A DNA stretch of 64,000 bases from Eubacterium sp. (GCA_017477505.1 JAFUVQ010000009.1:1-64000), one strand, 5' to 3'. Shown: positions 1-9,800, counted from the stretch's first letter. Made by a program: numbers and translations. Notes: generated from the sequence alone by a model not told the origin.

Positions 1-1045
1 CTGCAGGAGCTGTTCTCTTACCATTACGGCACTGAAGCATATAGAGCTTTCTGTTCTCAACTGTGAACTCCATATCCTGCATATCATGATAATGATTCTC
101 GAGTGTCTCACAAACCTTAAGGAATTCAGCATATGCTTCAGGGAATTCCTTCTCCATCTGAGCGATAGGCATTGGTGTACGAACACCGGCAACAACGTCT
201 TCACCCTGTGCGTTGATGAGGAACTCACCCATAAGCTTGTTCTCACCTGTAGCAGGATCTCTTGTGAAGGCAACACCTGTACCTGACTCATTGTTAAGGT
301 TACCAAATACCATAGGCATTACGTTAACAGCTGTACCCCATGAATAAGGGATATCGTTGTCACGACGGTAAACGTTAGCACGTGGGTTGTCCCATGAACG
401 GAAAACTGCTTCGATAGCAAGCTTAAGCTGCTCAACAGGGTCTGATGGGAAGTCTGTTCCAAGCTGATTCTTGTACTCAGCCTTGAACTGCTCTGCAAGA
501 GTCTTAAGATCCTGTGCTGTAAGATCAACATCATACTTAACACCCTTCTCTTCCTTCATCTTGTCGATAAGCTGCTCAAAATACTTCTTACCAACTTCCA
601 TAACAACGTCTGAGAACATCTGAATGAAACGTCTGTATGAATCATATACGAATCTTTCGAAAGCAGGATCAGGATTTCCCTTGATCATTGCTGCAACAAC
701 CTCGTCATTAAGACCAAGGTTAAGGATAGTATCCATCATACCAGGCATTGAAGCTCTGGCACCTGAACGAACTGATACAAGAAGTGGATTCTGAAGATCA
801 CCGAATTTCTTTCCGTTGACTTCTTCCATCCAAGCTACACCTTCCATAGCCTGTGCCATGATCTCGTCATTAATCTTGCGACCATCCTCGTAGTACTGAG
901 TACAAGCCTCTGTTGTGATAGTGAAGCCCTGTGGTACAGGAAGACCTATCTCTGTCATCTCAGCAAGGTTAGCACCCTTACCACCAAGCAGGTTACGCAT
1001 AGACATATTACCTTCTTTGAAGGTGTACACCCATTTGTTTGCCAT
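1..1045 (-). CDS. ppdK: pyruvate, phosphate dikinase, N-terminal part (runs off window)
   Basis: Interconverts pyruvate, ATP and phosphate with PEP, AMP and pyrophosphate, a central step of glycolysis or gluconeogenesis in anaerobic clostridia. The protein starts MANKWVYTFKEG and continues with the nucleotide-binding stretch GGKGANLAEM, then SVRSGARASMPGMMDT and the GTAVNVMPMVFGN segment, all typical of the PPDK ATP-grasp domain. About 348 codons are present; the phosphohistidine and PEP-binding domains lie beyond position 1. The start is fixed by an AGGAGG site (complement of 1057-1062) just upstream. It is monocistronic at its 5' side, with its own promoter. The partial state is only due to the window edge. 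Identification is very secure. Confidence 0.96.
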   Translation of the reverse strand, partial: MANKWVYTFKEGNMSMRNLLGGKGANLAEMTEIGLPVPQGFTITTEACTQYYEDGRKINDEIMAQAMEGVAWMEEVNGKKFGDLQNPLLVSVRSGARASMPGMMDTILNLGLNDEVVAAMIKGNPDPAFERFVYDSYRRFIQMFSDVVMEVGKKYFEQLIDKMKEEKGVKYDVDLTAQDLKTLAEQFKAEYKNQLGTDFPSDPVEQLKLAIEAVFRSWDNPRANVYRRDNDIPYSWGTAVNVMPMVFGNLNNESGTGVAFTRDPATGENKLMGEFLINAQGEDVVAGVRTPMPIAQMEKEFPEAYAEFLKVCETLENHYHDMQDMEFTVENRKLYMLQCRNGKRTAPA

Positions 1046-1122
1046 TTTGTTTTTTACCTCCTAAAAATGTATTATTTACTTTTAACCCCCATATGCATGC
1101 ATAAAAAACAGCATTTTCAAAT

Positions 1123-1151
1123 ACAATACTGCCGCAAAAAACGCATGACAA
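1123..1151 (-). promoter_or_regulatory. candidate sigma-A promoter of ppdK
   Basis: On the minus strand, TTGTCA (1151-1146) is followed after 17 bp by TATTGT (1128-1123). This would place the transcript start about 70 bp before the ppdK ATG. The match to TTGACA/TATAAT is moderate. Confidence 0.45.
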
Positions 1152-1222
1152 AATAAGGGCTAGATAGCTAAAAAGGATTATAGCATAAATCATGCCATAA
1201 AAAAAGCAGAAATCAATCAAAA

Positions 1223-1255
1223 TGTGCCAAATTAAAAAAGCTTTAATCTGGCACA
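1223..1255 (-). terminator. rho-independent terminator after glyQS
   Basis: The inverted arms TGTGCCA and TGGCACA, extended inward by ATTAAA/TTTAAT, form a hairpin beginning 14 bp after the glyQS stop. On the minus strand it is followed by a T-rich stretch (TTTTGATTG). Confidence 0.7.
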
Positions 1256-1268
1256 TCTGACACCTGAA

Positions 1269-2666
1269 TTAATATTCAAATTTCTTCTCAAAGTAAGCCT
1301 TGAGATCTTCTATCCTGATTCTCTCCTGCTCCATTGAATCACGGTCACGGACAGTTACAGCACCATCAGTTTCGGAATCAAAATCATAAGTTACGCAGAA
1401 CGGAGTTCCGATCTCGTCCTGACGACGATATCTCTTACCGATAGCTCCTCTGTCATCATATTCACAGTTATAGTACTTGCAGAGTTCTGTGTAAATCTTC
1501 TCAGCACCCTCACCGAGCTTCTTTGAAAGAGGGAGCACACCTATCTTTACAGGTGCTATTGCAGGATGGAAATGAAGCACTGTACGAACATCATTCTTCT
1601 CTGCATCAAGTACTTCTTCATCATAAGCTTCGCAAAGGAATGCAAGTGTAACTCTGTCAGCACCGAGTGACGGCTCGATAACATATGGGATATACTTCTC
1701 CTTTGTCTCATCATCAAAGTATTCCATAGGCTCGCCGGAAACATTCTGATGCTGTGTAAGGTCATAATCAGTTCTGTCTGCAATACCCCAGAGCTCGCCC
1801 CAGTCAGTGAATGGGAATGCATACTCTATATCTGTAGTAGCATTACTGTAGAATGAAAGCTCTTCCTTGTCATGGTCACGAAGACGAAGATTCTCATCTT
1901 TGATACCAAGCTCAAGAAGCCAGTTATAGCAGAAGTTTCTCCAGTACTCAAACCATTCAAGATCTGTACCCGGCTTGCAGAAGAACTCAAGCTCCATCTG
2001 CTCGAACTCTCTGGTTCTGAAAGTAAAGTTACCCGGTGTGATCTCATTTCTGAATGACTTGCCGACCTGACCTATTCCAAAAGGAACCTTCTTACGTGAG
2101 GTTCTCTGAACATTCTTAAAGTTTACGAAGATACCTTGAGCTGTTTCAGGACGAAGATATACAACATCCTTTGCATCCTCGGTAACGCCCTGAAAAGTCT
2201 TGAACATGAGGTTGAACTGTCTGATATTTGTGAAGTTATGCTTGCCGCAGACAGGACATGGAACACCGTTATCTTCTATGAAACCTTCCATTTTGGCATT
2301 GTCCCATCCGTCAACGGAACCATCAAGTGTAATACCCTTCTCAAGAGCAAAATCCTCGATAAGCTTATCTGCTCTGTGTCTTGAATGACATTCCTTACAA
2401 TCCATAAGAGGATCTGAGAAACTTCCGAGATGGCCTGATGCAACCCATGTCTGAGGGTTCATAAGGATAGCGGAATCAAGTCCTACATTGAGAGGATTCT
2501 CCTGGATGAATTTCTTCCACCATGCCTTCTTTACATTATTCTTAAGTTCAACACCGATATTACCGTAGTCCCATGTATTGGCAAGTCCGCCGTATATCTC
2601 GGAGCCCGGGAATATAAAGCCTCTTGACTTCGCAAGTGCTACGATTTTGTCCATGTTCTTTTCCAT
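1269..2666 (-). CDS. glyQS: glycyl-tRNA synthetase, single-chain (alpha2) type
   Basis: Charges tRNA-Gly with glycine. This is the eukaryotic/archaeal-like dimeric class II enzyme, 465 aa, the usual length. Visible marks are the N-terminal [20 protein letters not shown] segment, paired cysteines in CKEC and CPVC that suggest a zinc site, class II motif 2 around [21 protein letters not shown], and motif 3 near EPSLGADR. The C-terminal anticodon-binding domain starts near [10 protein letters not shown]. The start follows AGAGGAG with 7 bp spacing. It has a terminator behind it and a region of 14-bp repeats in front. I saw no T-box leader, although such leaders are common for this gene in Firmicutes. 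Confidence 0.96.
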   Translation of the reverse strand: MEKNMDKIVALAKSRGFIFPGSEIYGGLANTWDYGNIGVELKNNVKKAWWKKFIQENPLNVGLDSAILMNPQTWVASGHLGSFSDPLMDCKECHSRHRADKLIEDFALEKGITLDGSVDGWDNAKMEGFIEDNGVPCPVCGKHNFTNIRQFNLMFKTFQGVTEDAKDVVYLRPETAQGIFVNFKNVQRTSRKKVPFGIGQVGKSFRNEITPGNFTFRTREFEQMELEFFCKPGTDLEWFEYWRNFCYNWLLELGIKDENLRLRDHDKEELSFYSNATTDIEYAFPFTDWGELWGIADRTDYDLTQHQNVSGEPMEYFDDETKEKYIPYVIEPSLGADRVTLAFLCEAYDEEVLDAEKNDVRTVLHFHPAIAPVKIGVLPLSKKLGEGAEKIYTELCKYYNCEYDDRGAIGKRYRRQDEIGTPFCVTYDFDSETDGAVTVRDRDSMEQERIRIEDLKAYFEKKFEY

Positions 2667-2704
2667 GTTTTTTCTCCTCTAATTATATATTTTGAGACAG
2701 TACA

Positions 2705-2760
2705 CATCTGATTTCAATCATCTGATATCAGCCATCCGATTTCATTCATATGATTCCACT
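2705..2760. repeat. four imperfect 14-bp tandem repeats upstream of glyQS
   Basis: Four consecutive 14-bp units read CATCTGATTTCAAT, CATCTGATATCAGC, CATCCGATTTCATT and CATATGATTCCACT. They lie 39-94 bp before the glyQS start, between it and the stop of the lipoprotein gene. Role unknown; they could be simple slippage products or binding sites. Confidence 0.6.
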
Positions 2761-2780
2761 GTCAGAATTCCTGTTTCATA

Positions 2781-3584
2781 TCAATAACTCATGATGAAGA
2801 CTACAATTGCCGTTCCGTTTCCGTCAGTCCTCACTGTTCCGTCCTCAAGAAATGCTGCATGGCTGTTCATATAAAGGAACTTACCGCCGTCAAGCTTGAT
2901 ATCTATAGCATTCGGAACCGTGAACATCATGGCATTCTTTCCGTTAACGACTGAAGCATCCACAATCTCGCCGTTTGCCGCATCTGTAAATGTAGCTGTA
3001 ACCACCTCAGGAGCTTTTCCTTCTTCTTTCTCCTTACGCTGCTGCTCCTTACGTTCCTCATACTCTTCTCTTGTGAGTCCCGCTTCCGCAAGTTCAGCGT
3101 CAGTTACCTCTTCATCATCCTCTTCGTCTTTTTCCGCTTCCATCGCGGCATTCTTACGGGCAAACTCTTCATTTGCTATCTGATTACAATATTCCTCATT
3201 ATAAAGAGTGAACTTCACATCCATATTGTTGAAGTCATTATATGAATCAAAATCATTATACTTAATGGCAGACTTAACTATCCCGTCACTCTGACCGTAC
3301 TGAAGAAAGTTTATCTTATTCTTACCGATCTTCGCATTATAATCATCAACTTCCTTCTTGATATAATCGGACAGACCGGAATAATCAAAGGTTACATCTG
3401 TGTAATCATCTACGGAAATCTCAAGTATATCACCATTATTATCCATGATTATAGTATCTCTGTCGTATGCTGAAAGATAATCCTCTTTCACGGCATTGTA
3501 CTCATACTTCTGCTTTCCGCAGCCTGTCAGGCCAAGAGCAAATGTAAGCAATATGAAACTAAAAACAGTTTTTCCTGCCTTCAA
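2781..3584 (-). CDS. putative lipoprotein of unknown function
   Basis: I do not recognise the family. The protein (267 aa) has a lipoprotein signal peptide: KAGKTVF, a hydrophobic run, then lipobox LTGC with cysteine near position 22. A TTG start at 3584 is chosen because AAAGGAG lies 11 bp upstream and it gives a clean signal peptide; the longer reading to 3638 adds an 18-residue tail before it. The middle holds a very acidic, probably coiled-coil stretch (KDEEDDEEVTDAELAEAG then EERKEQQRKEKEEG). The C-terminal part is beta-rich, with DGTVRTDGNGTAIVVF at the end. It lies downstream of recO in the same direction (94-bp gap), so it may share the era-recO transcript. Probably anchored to the outer face of the membrane. 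Confidence 0.6.
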   Translation of the reverse strand: MKAGKTVFSFILLTFALGLTGCGKQKYEYNAVKEDYLSAYDRDTIIMDNNGDILEISVDDYTDVTFDYSGLSDYIKKEVDDYNAKIGKNKINFLQYGQSDGIVKSAIKYNDFDSYNDFNNMDVKFTLYNEEYCNQIANEEFARKNAAMEAEKDEEDDEEVTDAELAEAGLTREEYEERKEQQRKEKEEGKAPEVVTATFTDAANGEIVDASVVNGKNAMMFTVPNAIDIKLDGGKFLYMNSHAAFLEDGTVRTDGNGTAIVVFIMSY

Positions 3585-3678
3585 ATGATTTTCATCTCCT
3601 TTCGCGTATACCATATGGCGGGTTGATTTCCGGACCATTCAGCATACCGAAGTATTTTACATTTATTCAAATGATTTT

Positions 3679-4341
3679 TCAATATAAAGTATCAAGAATT
3701 TCAAGGGATTTGAACTTTCTGTCCGTGTTCTTTCTTATGGAACTGTCGGCGATTCCGATTATCTCTCTCTTCTCTTCATCAGAAGGTATGAGCCCGTAGA
3801 GCTTTGTGAGAGGTGCGGTATCTATAAAATGTAAAATGTTCAGAATACTCTCCGGATACTTTCCTCTGTCCTTGACATAAGCAAAGTAGCTTTCACCTTC
3901 CATCGCCTGAATCCTCAGTTCAAAGGCTGCTTTGGCATAGACCGGATCGACATTTTCTGTAAGCAGATATTTAAATGAAACATATAAGAGATTCAGTTCA
4001 TCCCTGGCATTTACATTTTCATGTGTATAATACCCTGCCAATTCACACATATACGAAGCATAACAGAATTTATCCATATCGACAGAAAGACCGTCGAAGG
4101 TCTCGGCTATATCCGCAGATATAAGGCTGTAGGCTGTTCTCCCCTGCCTTACGGTATAATCACCCATAGTGAATGCACGGCTTGCTGCGGCGAGATGACT
4201 CTTGGGACGTCTCGCTCCATTTGCAAAAACCGTTATCTTTCCGAAATCCGAGGACAGAAATATCAGCCGCCTGTCAGATTCACCCTGCGGCGATACACTG
4301 AGGACTATTCCTTTTGTTCTGATATCATCGGGTATACCCAT
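3679..4341 (-). CDS. recO: DNA repair protein RecO
   Basis: RecO helps load RecA onto single-stranded DNA in the RecFOR recombination pathway. The N-terminal OB fold is clear (TKGIVLSVSPQGESDRRLIFLS, then GKITVFANGARRPKS), followed by the helical domain. At 220 aa it is at the short end for the family. The usual CxxC...CxxC zinc finger between the helical segments is absent; the corresponding place reads YVKDRGKYPES. The ATG has an AAGGA site and its first 17 bp overlap the 3' end of era, a classic era-recO pair, so translation is probably coupled. Confidence 0.9.
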   Translation of the reverse strand: MGIPDDIRTKGIVLSVSPQGESDRRLIFLSSDFGKITVFANGARRPKSHLAAASRAFTMGDYTVRQGRTAYSLISADIAETFDGLSVDMDKFCYASYMCELAGYYTHENVNARDELNLLYVSFKYLLTENVDPVYAKAAFELRIQAMEGESYFAYVKDRGKYPESILNILHFIDTAPLTKLYGLIPSDEEKREIIGIADSSIRKNTDRKFKSLEILDTLY

Positions 4342-5224
4342 AATCCTTAAGATCTCCCAAATTCTCTCTCCAATCGCGCCTTACCTTTACCCAGAGTTTA
4401 AGATTAACCTTCATTTCAAGAAGCTTCTCAATCTCTATTCTGGCTCCGGTTCCGATATTCTTAAGCATGGCCCCATGCTTACCGATTATGATACCCTTGT
4501 GTGAATCCCTCTCACAGATAATCGTAGCTTCAATATCTACTATACGTCCGTCAGGTCTCACCTTCATGGTATCTATGACAACAGCAATACCGTGCGGAAC
4601 CTCCTTATCGAGTTTATGAAGAGCCGCTTCCCTGATCAGTTCCTTTACAATTTCCCTCTCCGTTTCATCAGTCACGGTTTCAGGATCATAGTACATAGGC
4701 CCTTCGGGAAGATTCCTGAAAATGATATCCACAAGCAGTTCCCGGTTCTTATTTCTAAGAGCCGATACCGGAACTATATCTATAAAGTCCAGAATATCCT
4801 TGTAAGCATCGATAGCTTTCGCCAGGTCTTCAGGAGTAAATGCGTCTATCTTATTAATAACAAGAATTACAGGAACATCCTTCTTACCTAACTTCTCGGC
4901 TATGGACTGCTCACCTTTACCGATATAAGTCGTGGGTTCAACAAGCCAGAGTATTACATCAGCCTCCTCCATGGAACCCATTGCCTCTTCAAGCATGAAG
5001 TCACCGAGCTTATTCTTGGCCTTATTGATACCGGGTGTATCCAGGAAGACAATCTGTCCCTTGTCATCTTCCGTATATACAGTTTTAATCTTATTTCTTG
5101 TTGTCTGGGCCTTGCTGCTCATGATAGCAATCTTCTGACCGATGATCATATTCATAAGAGTGGACTTGCCCACATTCGGCCTTCCTACTATCGAAACAAA
5201 ACCTGACTTGAATGTTTTTCCCAC
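4325..5224 (-). CDS. era: GTPase Era
   Basis: Era binds 16S rRNA and assists 30S subunit assembly. All GTPase motifs are present: G1 GRPNVGKS, G2 region TTRNKIKTV, G3 DTPG, G4 NKID, and G5 near SALRNKN. The C-terminal KH RNA-binding domain holds the IIGKHGAMLKNIGTGAR signature. Length 299 aa is normal. The start codon is GTG at 5224, preceded by AGAGG at 10 bp spacing. It overlaps recO downstream. Very secure. Confidence 0.97.
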   Translation of the reverse strand: MGKTFKSGFVSIVGRPNVGKSTLMNMIIGQKIAIMSSKAQTTRNKIKTVYTEDDKGQIVFLDTPGINKAKNKLGDFMLEEAMGSMEEADVILWLVEPTTYIGKGEQSIAEKLGKKDVPVILVINKIDAFTPEDLAKAIDAYKDILDFIDIVPVSALRNKNRELLVDIIFRNLPEGPMYYDPETVTDETEREIVKELIREAALHKLDKEVPHGIAVVIDTMKVRPDGRIVDIEATIICERDSHKGIIIGKHGAMLKNIGTGARIEIEKLLEMKVNLKLWVKVRRDWRENLGDLKDYGYTR

Positions 5225-5279
5225 TTATTTCTTACCTCTGCTGCCTTTAAAACATTTACACTGTTCTTAAAGGCCACTT

Positions 5280-8195
5280 TTAATACAGGTTTACAACCTT
5301 ATCAAACATTGCTTCCTGTGCCGAAACCGCTTCTTCACCACCGATAACGCAGATTGTATTGCTGTCAGTGATACTCTTTATAAGCGGTGCAAGGGCACGT
5401 ATATCAGCTGCTGTAGTTGAAAGCACTTCATCTCTTTCCTTCTGAGCCATCTCATCCGTAAGTCCTGCAAGATATGCGATAAATGAAATATCTCCAAGCG
5501 TGGAAGGAGCCAGCGGTGAATCAAGCTTACTGATGGTTCCTATTATGTATTTCAGCATATCTCTGTCATTTACATCAAAATCCCCGACATACTTATATGC
5601 ATTCTTATATATCTCATAGGTTTCTTTAAGCTTCGGATCTCTGTAGGATGTGAAGTAGGAAATACCGCCTCTGCTGAAAGCACACATTGCACCGTATGCT
5701 CCGCCCTGTACTCTTACATTTATCCAGAGATAATCGTATGAGAAGATAATCTGAAGCACAGAAAGATGTCCTGTATAATCAAATCCTGCATCACGGAAGT
5801 TTCCTGCAGTTGCAACATACTGTACCTGCGAAGAAGCTCTGAAGCCTTCGTTCTTATCTTCCTGGAGCAGAGCCTGATATTCACCCACAGCATCATCATT
5901 AAGTAATGCGGCAAATCCCTTTATACTTTCACCCATTTCAGTAACTGGATTTTTTCCGGAAGTAACTGATGCGATAAAGCATGCCTTACGCTGAAGCTTT
6001 CTCAGAACCTTCATGATATCTTCGGCGAGATTATCATATACATCATCAAATTCCTTATCGAGTCTGTCGATGAATCTGTAGTACTCAACACCTTCAACGC
6101 AGTCCTTCTTGGCAGCGCCTACATTAATGTAGCTCTGGGCTCTTTGGGCGGAAGTAACATGTCCTGCTTCAAGCAGCTCCGCCTTCATTCCGGCCTTGGT
6201 CTCGGCTATTATCTCCTTCAGTCTCTTCCTGTCAGTCAAATGTGATCTGAAGAAAATCTCCTCTATAAGACGAAATGCATCCTTTACATTTTCATCAAAA
6301 CATTTGAATCTTACACTGAAGCCTGTGATATAATCGCCGCTCCTGTCATTTCTGAAAGATGTAAGCCCGTAACCGGTACCTCCGGCAACAATATCAACCT
6401 CACTGGCAAGGTCACTGTATTTATAATTGTCTGTATCTACATACTCGAATATTTCGGAAATGAGCGCTGCAAGACTCAGTTCATCCTTTGTCAGATCACT
6501 CACATCAAAATGAAGCTTCACATAAGAAATACCGTTTGTAAAATAATCATGATGGATAAGCTTTATACCGTCAATGTCATATTCCTTATTGTTATATTTC
6601 TTTGCTTCTTTTCCTATATCAGATAATTCGAGAAGAGGCAGTGTCATAAGTTCTTCCGGTGTAGAAAGCTCCTCCTGATACTGCTTCAGATGTACAGTAT
6701 CTGCAATGATCTTCTCAAGTTGCTCATCGGAAAGGCTCTTCTTGTACTCGGAAAGCTTCTCGGCAAGAGCATCATCCTTTGCCTTGTTAAGGCCATAGCG
6801 GGGCATAAATGTAACAAAGGCCTTATGAGGATTGTCTAAAATGAGTGTCTTTATCAGATTCTCAAAATATCCTGTTTCAACCTGCTCCTTAAGTTCTGTA
6901 TAGAGATGATTCTTTGAGAAGATATCAAGAGCACGGTTATCATCATAGAGCCAGTCACCGAGTGCGCCCAGTCCCAAAAGAAGTCCCTTGGGGAAACGTC
7001 CCGCATTTGCTTCTTTATGCTTAAATTCATAATGAGATATAGCGGCCTTAAGAGCCTTTTTGTTTATACCCTCTTCTGCTATCTTTGCAAGGGTTTCCTC
7101 TATGATCTGATTGAATTTCTCCTTATGCTCCCTGTCAGAGTTCCTTGCTGTTATGGAGAAACAAGGATCCAGCAGTTCATTTTCAAATGAACCTTCTACA
7201 TCCTGACAGATTCCCGAATCGATTATCGCCTCCTTAAGAGGAGCTCCCGGTATCTCAAGAAGCACATAGGTAAGTATATCCATGGCAAGCGAAATCCTGC
7301 TGTCCTCGGCAGCCTTCATGACTACATTGTAGGTTAAGAATGTATTTCCATCGAGGCTCTCTGAATCTGAAAGTGAATAATAATCCTCCGCATCCACAGG
7401 CTGAGTGAAATCCTGTACGGGCTTGATTTCCGACGGAACATAGAGATAGTCATAGCCCGAAAGATATTCGGCATCTATATCAAGAAGTTCATCAGCGAAA
7501 TCCTTATCACCATAGAGATAGATATAGCTGTTTGAAGGATGATAATAATTTGCATGATAATCAAGATATTCCTCTCTTGAAAGAGTTGGAATATCCTCAG
7601 GGTCTCCGCCGCTGTCCAAACTGTATACAGAATCCGGATAAAGACGGCTCATCACTGCTCTCGAAAGGCATGAGTCCGGAGATGAATAAACGCCTCTCAT
7701 TTCATTATAAACCACACCGTTTATGGTAAGCGGAGCATCCTTATCTTCCAGCTCATAATGCCAGCCTTCCTGCTTAAAAATCTCCTCATACTTGTAGATA
7801 TTCGGATGAAAGACAGCATCAAGGTAAACTCCCATAAGATTATGGAAGTCCTTAAGATTGCAGCTGGCAACAGGATATACAGTCTTGTCCGGATAAGTCA
7901 TTGCATTTAAAAATGTATTGAGGCTTCCCTTAGCAAGTTCTACAAAAGGATCCTTCACCGGATACTTGTCAGAACCGCAGAGCACCGTATGCTCAACGAT
8001 ATGCTGAATACCTTTGCTGTTTGTAGGCGGCGTCCTGAAGCCTATGCTGAAGACTTTGTTGTCATCATCATTTTCTATAACGCAGATACGCGCCTTAGTC
8101 TTATTATGAAAAAGAATGTATCCCTTACCGTTTACCTCCGGAAGAGATTCCTCCTTTACTACCGTGTAAATACCTGAAAGTTTCTCCTTATTCAT
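5280..8195 (-). CDS. M16C-family zinc metallopeptidase (presequence protease/insulinase-like)
   Basis: A 971-aa peptidase of the M16C group, which degrades peptides inside a clamshell chamber. The inverted zinc motif HIVEH lies at residues 65-69, and the third metal ligand is the glutamate of VVYNEMRG near residue 165. The protein is long enough for all four M16 domains; the glycine/tyrosine-rich NVRVQGGAYGAMCAFSRGG in the C-terminal half matches the substrate-binding R/Y region of the family. No signal peptide, so cytoplasmic. The start is preceded by AGGAG with a 6-bp gap. It sits 55 bp upstream of era and 20 bp downstream of the carboxypeptidase gene in the same direction. Confidence 0.93.
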   Translation of the reverse strand: MNKEKLSGIYTVVKEESLPEVNGKGYILFHNKTKARICVIENDDDNKVFSIGFRTPPTNSKGIQHIVEHTVLCGSDKYPVKDPFVELAKGSLNTFLNAMTYPDKTVYPVASCNLKDFHNLMGVYLDAVFHPNIYKYEEIFKQEGWHYELEDKDAPLTINGVVYNEMRGVYSSPDSCLSRAVMSRLYPDSVYSLDSGGDPEDIPTLSREEYLDYHANYYHPSNSYIYLYGDKDFADELLDIDAEYLSGYDYLYVPSEIKPVQDFTQPVDAEDYYSLSDSESLDGNTFLTYNVVMKAAEDSRISLAMDILTYVLLEIPGAPLKEAIIDSGICQDVEGSFENELLDPCFSITARNSDREHKEKFNQIIEETLAKIAEEGINKKALKAAISHYEFKHKEANAGRFPKGLLLGLGALGDWLYDDNRALDIFSKNHLYTELKEQVETGYFENLIKTLILDNPHKAFVTFMPRYGLNKAKDDALAEKLSEYKKSLSDEQLEKIIADTVHLKQYQEELSTPEELMTLPLLELSDIGKEAKKYNNKEYDIDGIKLIHHDYFTNGISYVKLHFDVSDLTKDELSLAALISEIFEYVDTDNYKYSDLASEVDIVAGGTGYGLTSFRNDRSGDYITGFSVRFKCFDENVKDAFRLIEEIFFRSHLTDRKRLKEIIAETKAGMKAELLEAGHVTSAQRAQSYINVGAAKKDCVEGVEYYRFIDRLDKEFDDVYDNLAEDIMKVLRKLQRKACFIASVTSGKNPVTEMGESIKGFAALLNDDAVGEYQALLQEDKNEGFRASSQVQYVATAGNFRDAGFDYTGHLSVLQIIFSYDYLWINVRVQGGAYGAMCAFSRGGISYFTSYRDPKLKETYEIYKNAYKYVGDFDVNDRDMLKYIIGTISKLDSPLAPSTLGDISFIAYLAGLTDEMAQKERDEVLSTTAADIRALAPLIKSITDSNTICVIGGEEAVSAQEAMFDKVVNLY

Positions 8196-8215
8196 ATATT
8201 ACTCCTGTTAATGTA

Positions 8216-9514
8216 TTATTTTGTATATGCCTTATAAACTCCCACATGGTCAAATACAACACGCCATGAAGTAGCTCCGTTAGCTGTGACGCAGATATAA
8301 TGCTTGCCGCCTTTTGCCATAAGATAGCTTGCGCAGCAGTTTCCGGATTCTGTAACAAAACCTGTTTTGGCGCATTTTACTCTTCCGTTTGTGCTGTAGT
8401 CCTTGATACGGCGGAGGAACCAGTTATTGATCTCGATACCGTAATCAAGTTCTGTATTGACACCATCTTCAGATGCTGTATCATAGACCTCTTCAAATGT
8501 ACGGTTGAAGTTCTCCATGTACTCGGCATCAGTGTTTGTAGCAACGATATCGGTCCAGGTAGACATCGCCTCCATGCAGATATCATTCTGAATCGCAACA
8601 CTGAGAAGGATTGCTATATCCTTAACTGTACAGTGAAGGTTCTCATCATGTATTCCCACAGGATTTGTGAAATGGGCATTTTCGGAAAGTCCAATCTCCT
8701 TCGCTTTGTCATTCATAAGATCAACAAAGGCTTCAGGTGAACCGGCAACATAGGTTGCAAGTCCCAGTGCGGCATCCGCTCCGGAACAGATCATGGTTCC
8801 CTGAAAAAGATCCCTGACCGTAACCGTATCGCCAAGTTTCCAGCCTACCGCGCTGCATTTGTGAATATATACATAATCAAGTATGTCCTGATTTATAACG
8901 AAGGTATCATCAAGATTCTTCACATAGTCAGATGCCGTAAGGACGGTCAGTATCTTCGTCATTGACGCCGGATAGATAACCTTGTCCGCATCTCTCTCGG
9001 CAACGACAGTATCATTATCCAGATCAACAAGTATCATGTAGGTACTTGCCAGAAGATGTGTTCTCTCAAACTTATCATCAGCCGTAGGAGGATCTGCAGC
9101 ATCAGCAAACGGCGTCAGCTCTATAGAATAATCCAGAACAAACTGCTCATCATTTTCTTCAGCTTCTTTCATCTTCTCTGCTATTTCCTCGGGCGTAAGA
9201 ACATTTGCTGCAGGAAGTATCACCGTTTCATCAGTCCTCTGAAAATTATGCCTGGTGTAAGTCTTTGTGGCATAAGGTCCTCTGTCATCCTCTTTGGCAG
9301 GCTCCTCCGTCAGCTCTTCTGTCGTGGTTTCCGAAACATCTGCCTCCTCGGTAATATCTAAATGTTCAGCCGTGGTAATTTCCTTTTTTGCCTTATATTT
9401 ATTGGCATTAACAACCTTAACTACTATAAACCCTATCACAAGAAGAAGGGCTATACCTATTCCAAGCTCAAGCCTGAGAAGATACTTCACACGCTGTTTA
9501 CGTCTATCACTCAT
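8216..9514 (-). CDS. D-alanyl-D-alanine carboxypeptidase (peptidase S11, DacA-like)
   Basis: Trims the terminal D-Ala from peptidoglycan stem peptides. The start at 9514 (MSDRRKQRVKYLL) is chosen because AGAGG lies 8 bp upstream; a longer reading begins at 9544. One membrane segment (LGIGIALLLVIGFIVVKVV) anchors the protein, followed by a Glu/Thr-rich linker. Catalytic motifs: SMTK with the nucleophile serine near residue 184, second motif S-G-A rather than the usual S-G-N near 244, and KTG near 383. It lacks the PBP5 C-terminal amphipathic helix and is anchored by its N-terminus instead. Start-proximal leader RNA can form a hairpin with arms CATGTC/GACATG. Confidence 0.9.
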   Translation of the reverse strand: MSDRRKQRVKYLLRLELGIGIALLLVIGFIVVKVVNANKYKAKKEITTAEHLDITEEADVSETTTEELTEEPAKEDDRGPYATKTYTRHNFQRTDETVILPAANVLTPEEIAEKMKEAEENDEQFVLDYSIELTPFADAADPPTADDKFERTHLLASTYMILVDLDNDTVVAERDADKVIYPASMTKILTVLTASDYVKNLDDTFVINQDILDYVYIHKCSAVGWKLGDTVTVRDLFQGTMICSGADAALGLATYVAGSPEAFVDLMNDKAKEIGLSENAHFTNPVGIHDENLHCTVKDIAILLSVAIQNDICMEAMSTWTDIVATNTDAEYMENFNRTFEEVYDTASEDGVNTELDYGIEINNWFLRRIKDYSTNGRVKCAKTGFVTESGNCCASYLMAKGGKHYICVTANGATSWRVVFDHVGVYKAYTK

Positions 9515-9686
9515 ATCTAAAACCTCTTTTATACAGCATGTCACTCACGACATGCGATGTCTTCTAGTATAAAAATATCTCCTGATATGCTGTGAATGGT
9601 CGCATCAAAAAGGCCAAACCACAACATAACAAGAGATATTTTAACACTATCGCTATATATAGTGCAACTAATAAATACTATAAGTT

Positions 9687-9781
9687 CACGATGTGCACCC
9701 ACGTAGACGATGAATCATCCGCCTTCGGAGTCTGACGTCGCTTCGCGACTTTTGTTCATCGTTATAGGGTTGCACATCGTG
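9687..9781. other. 95-nt multi-hairpin element between groEL and the carboxypeptidase gene
   Basis: The intergenic space 9515-9866 holds a nested structure. The outer arms CACGATGTGCA (9687-9697) and TGCACATCGTG (9771-9781) are perfectly complementary. An inner pair, GACGATGAA/TTCATCGTT, encloses two small hairpins, TCCG-CCTT-CGGA and GTCGC-TTC-GCGAC. The result is a branched fold that works on either strand. It could be a small structured RNA, a mobile hairpin repeat or a protein-binding cruciform. I do not recognise a known riboswitch. The groEL terminator follows separately. 9515-9686 otherwise shows only the carboxypeptidase leader and a small palindrome near 9645. Confidence 0.5.
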
Positions 9782-9800
9782 TGCCACGTCAACAAAAACA

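Noticed and set aside
1008-1256. 82-codon minus-strand frame over the ppdK leader
   Set aside because: It overlaps the glyQS terminator and ppdK start in another frame and has no coding features.
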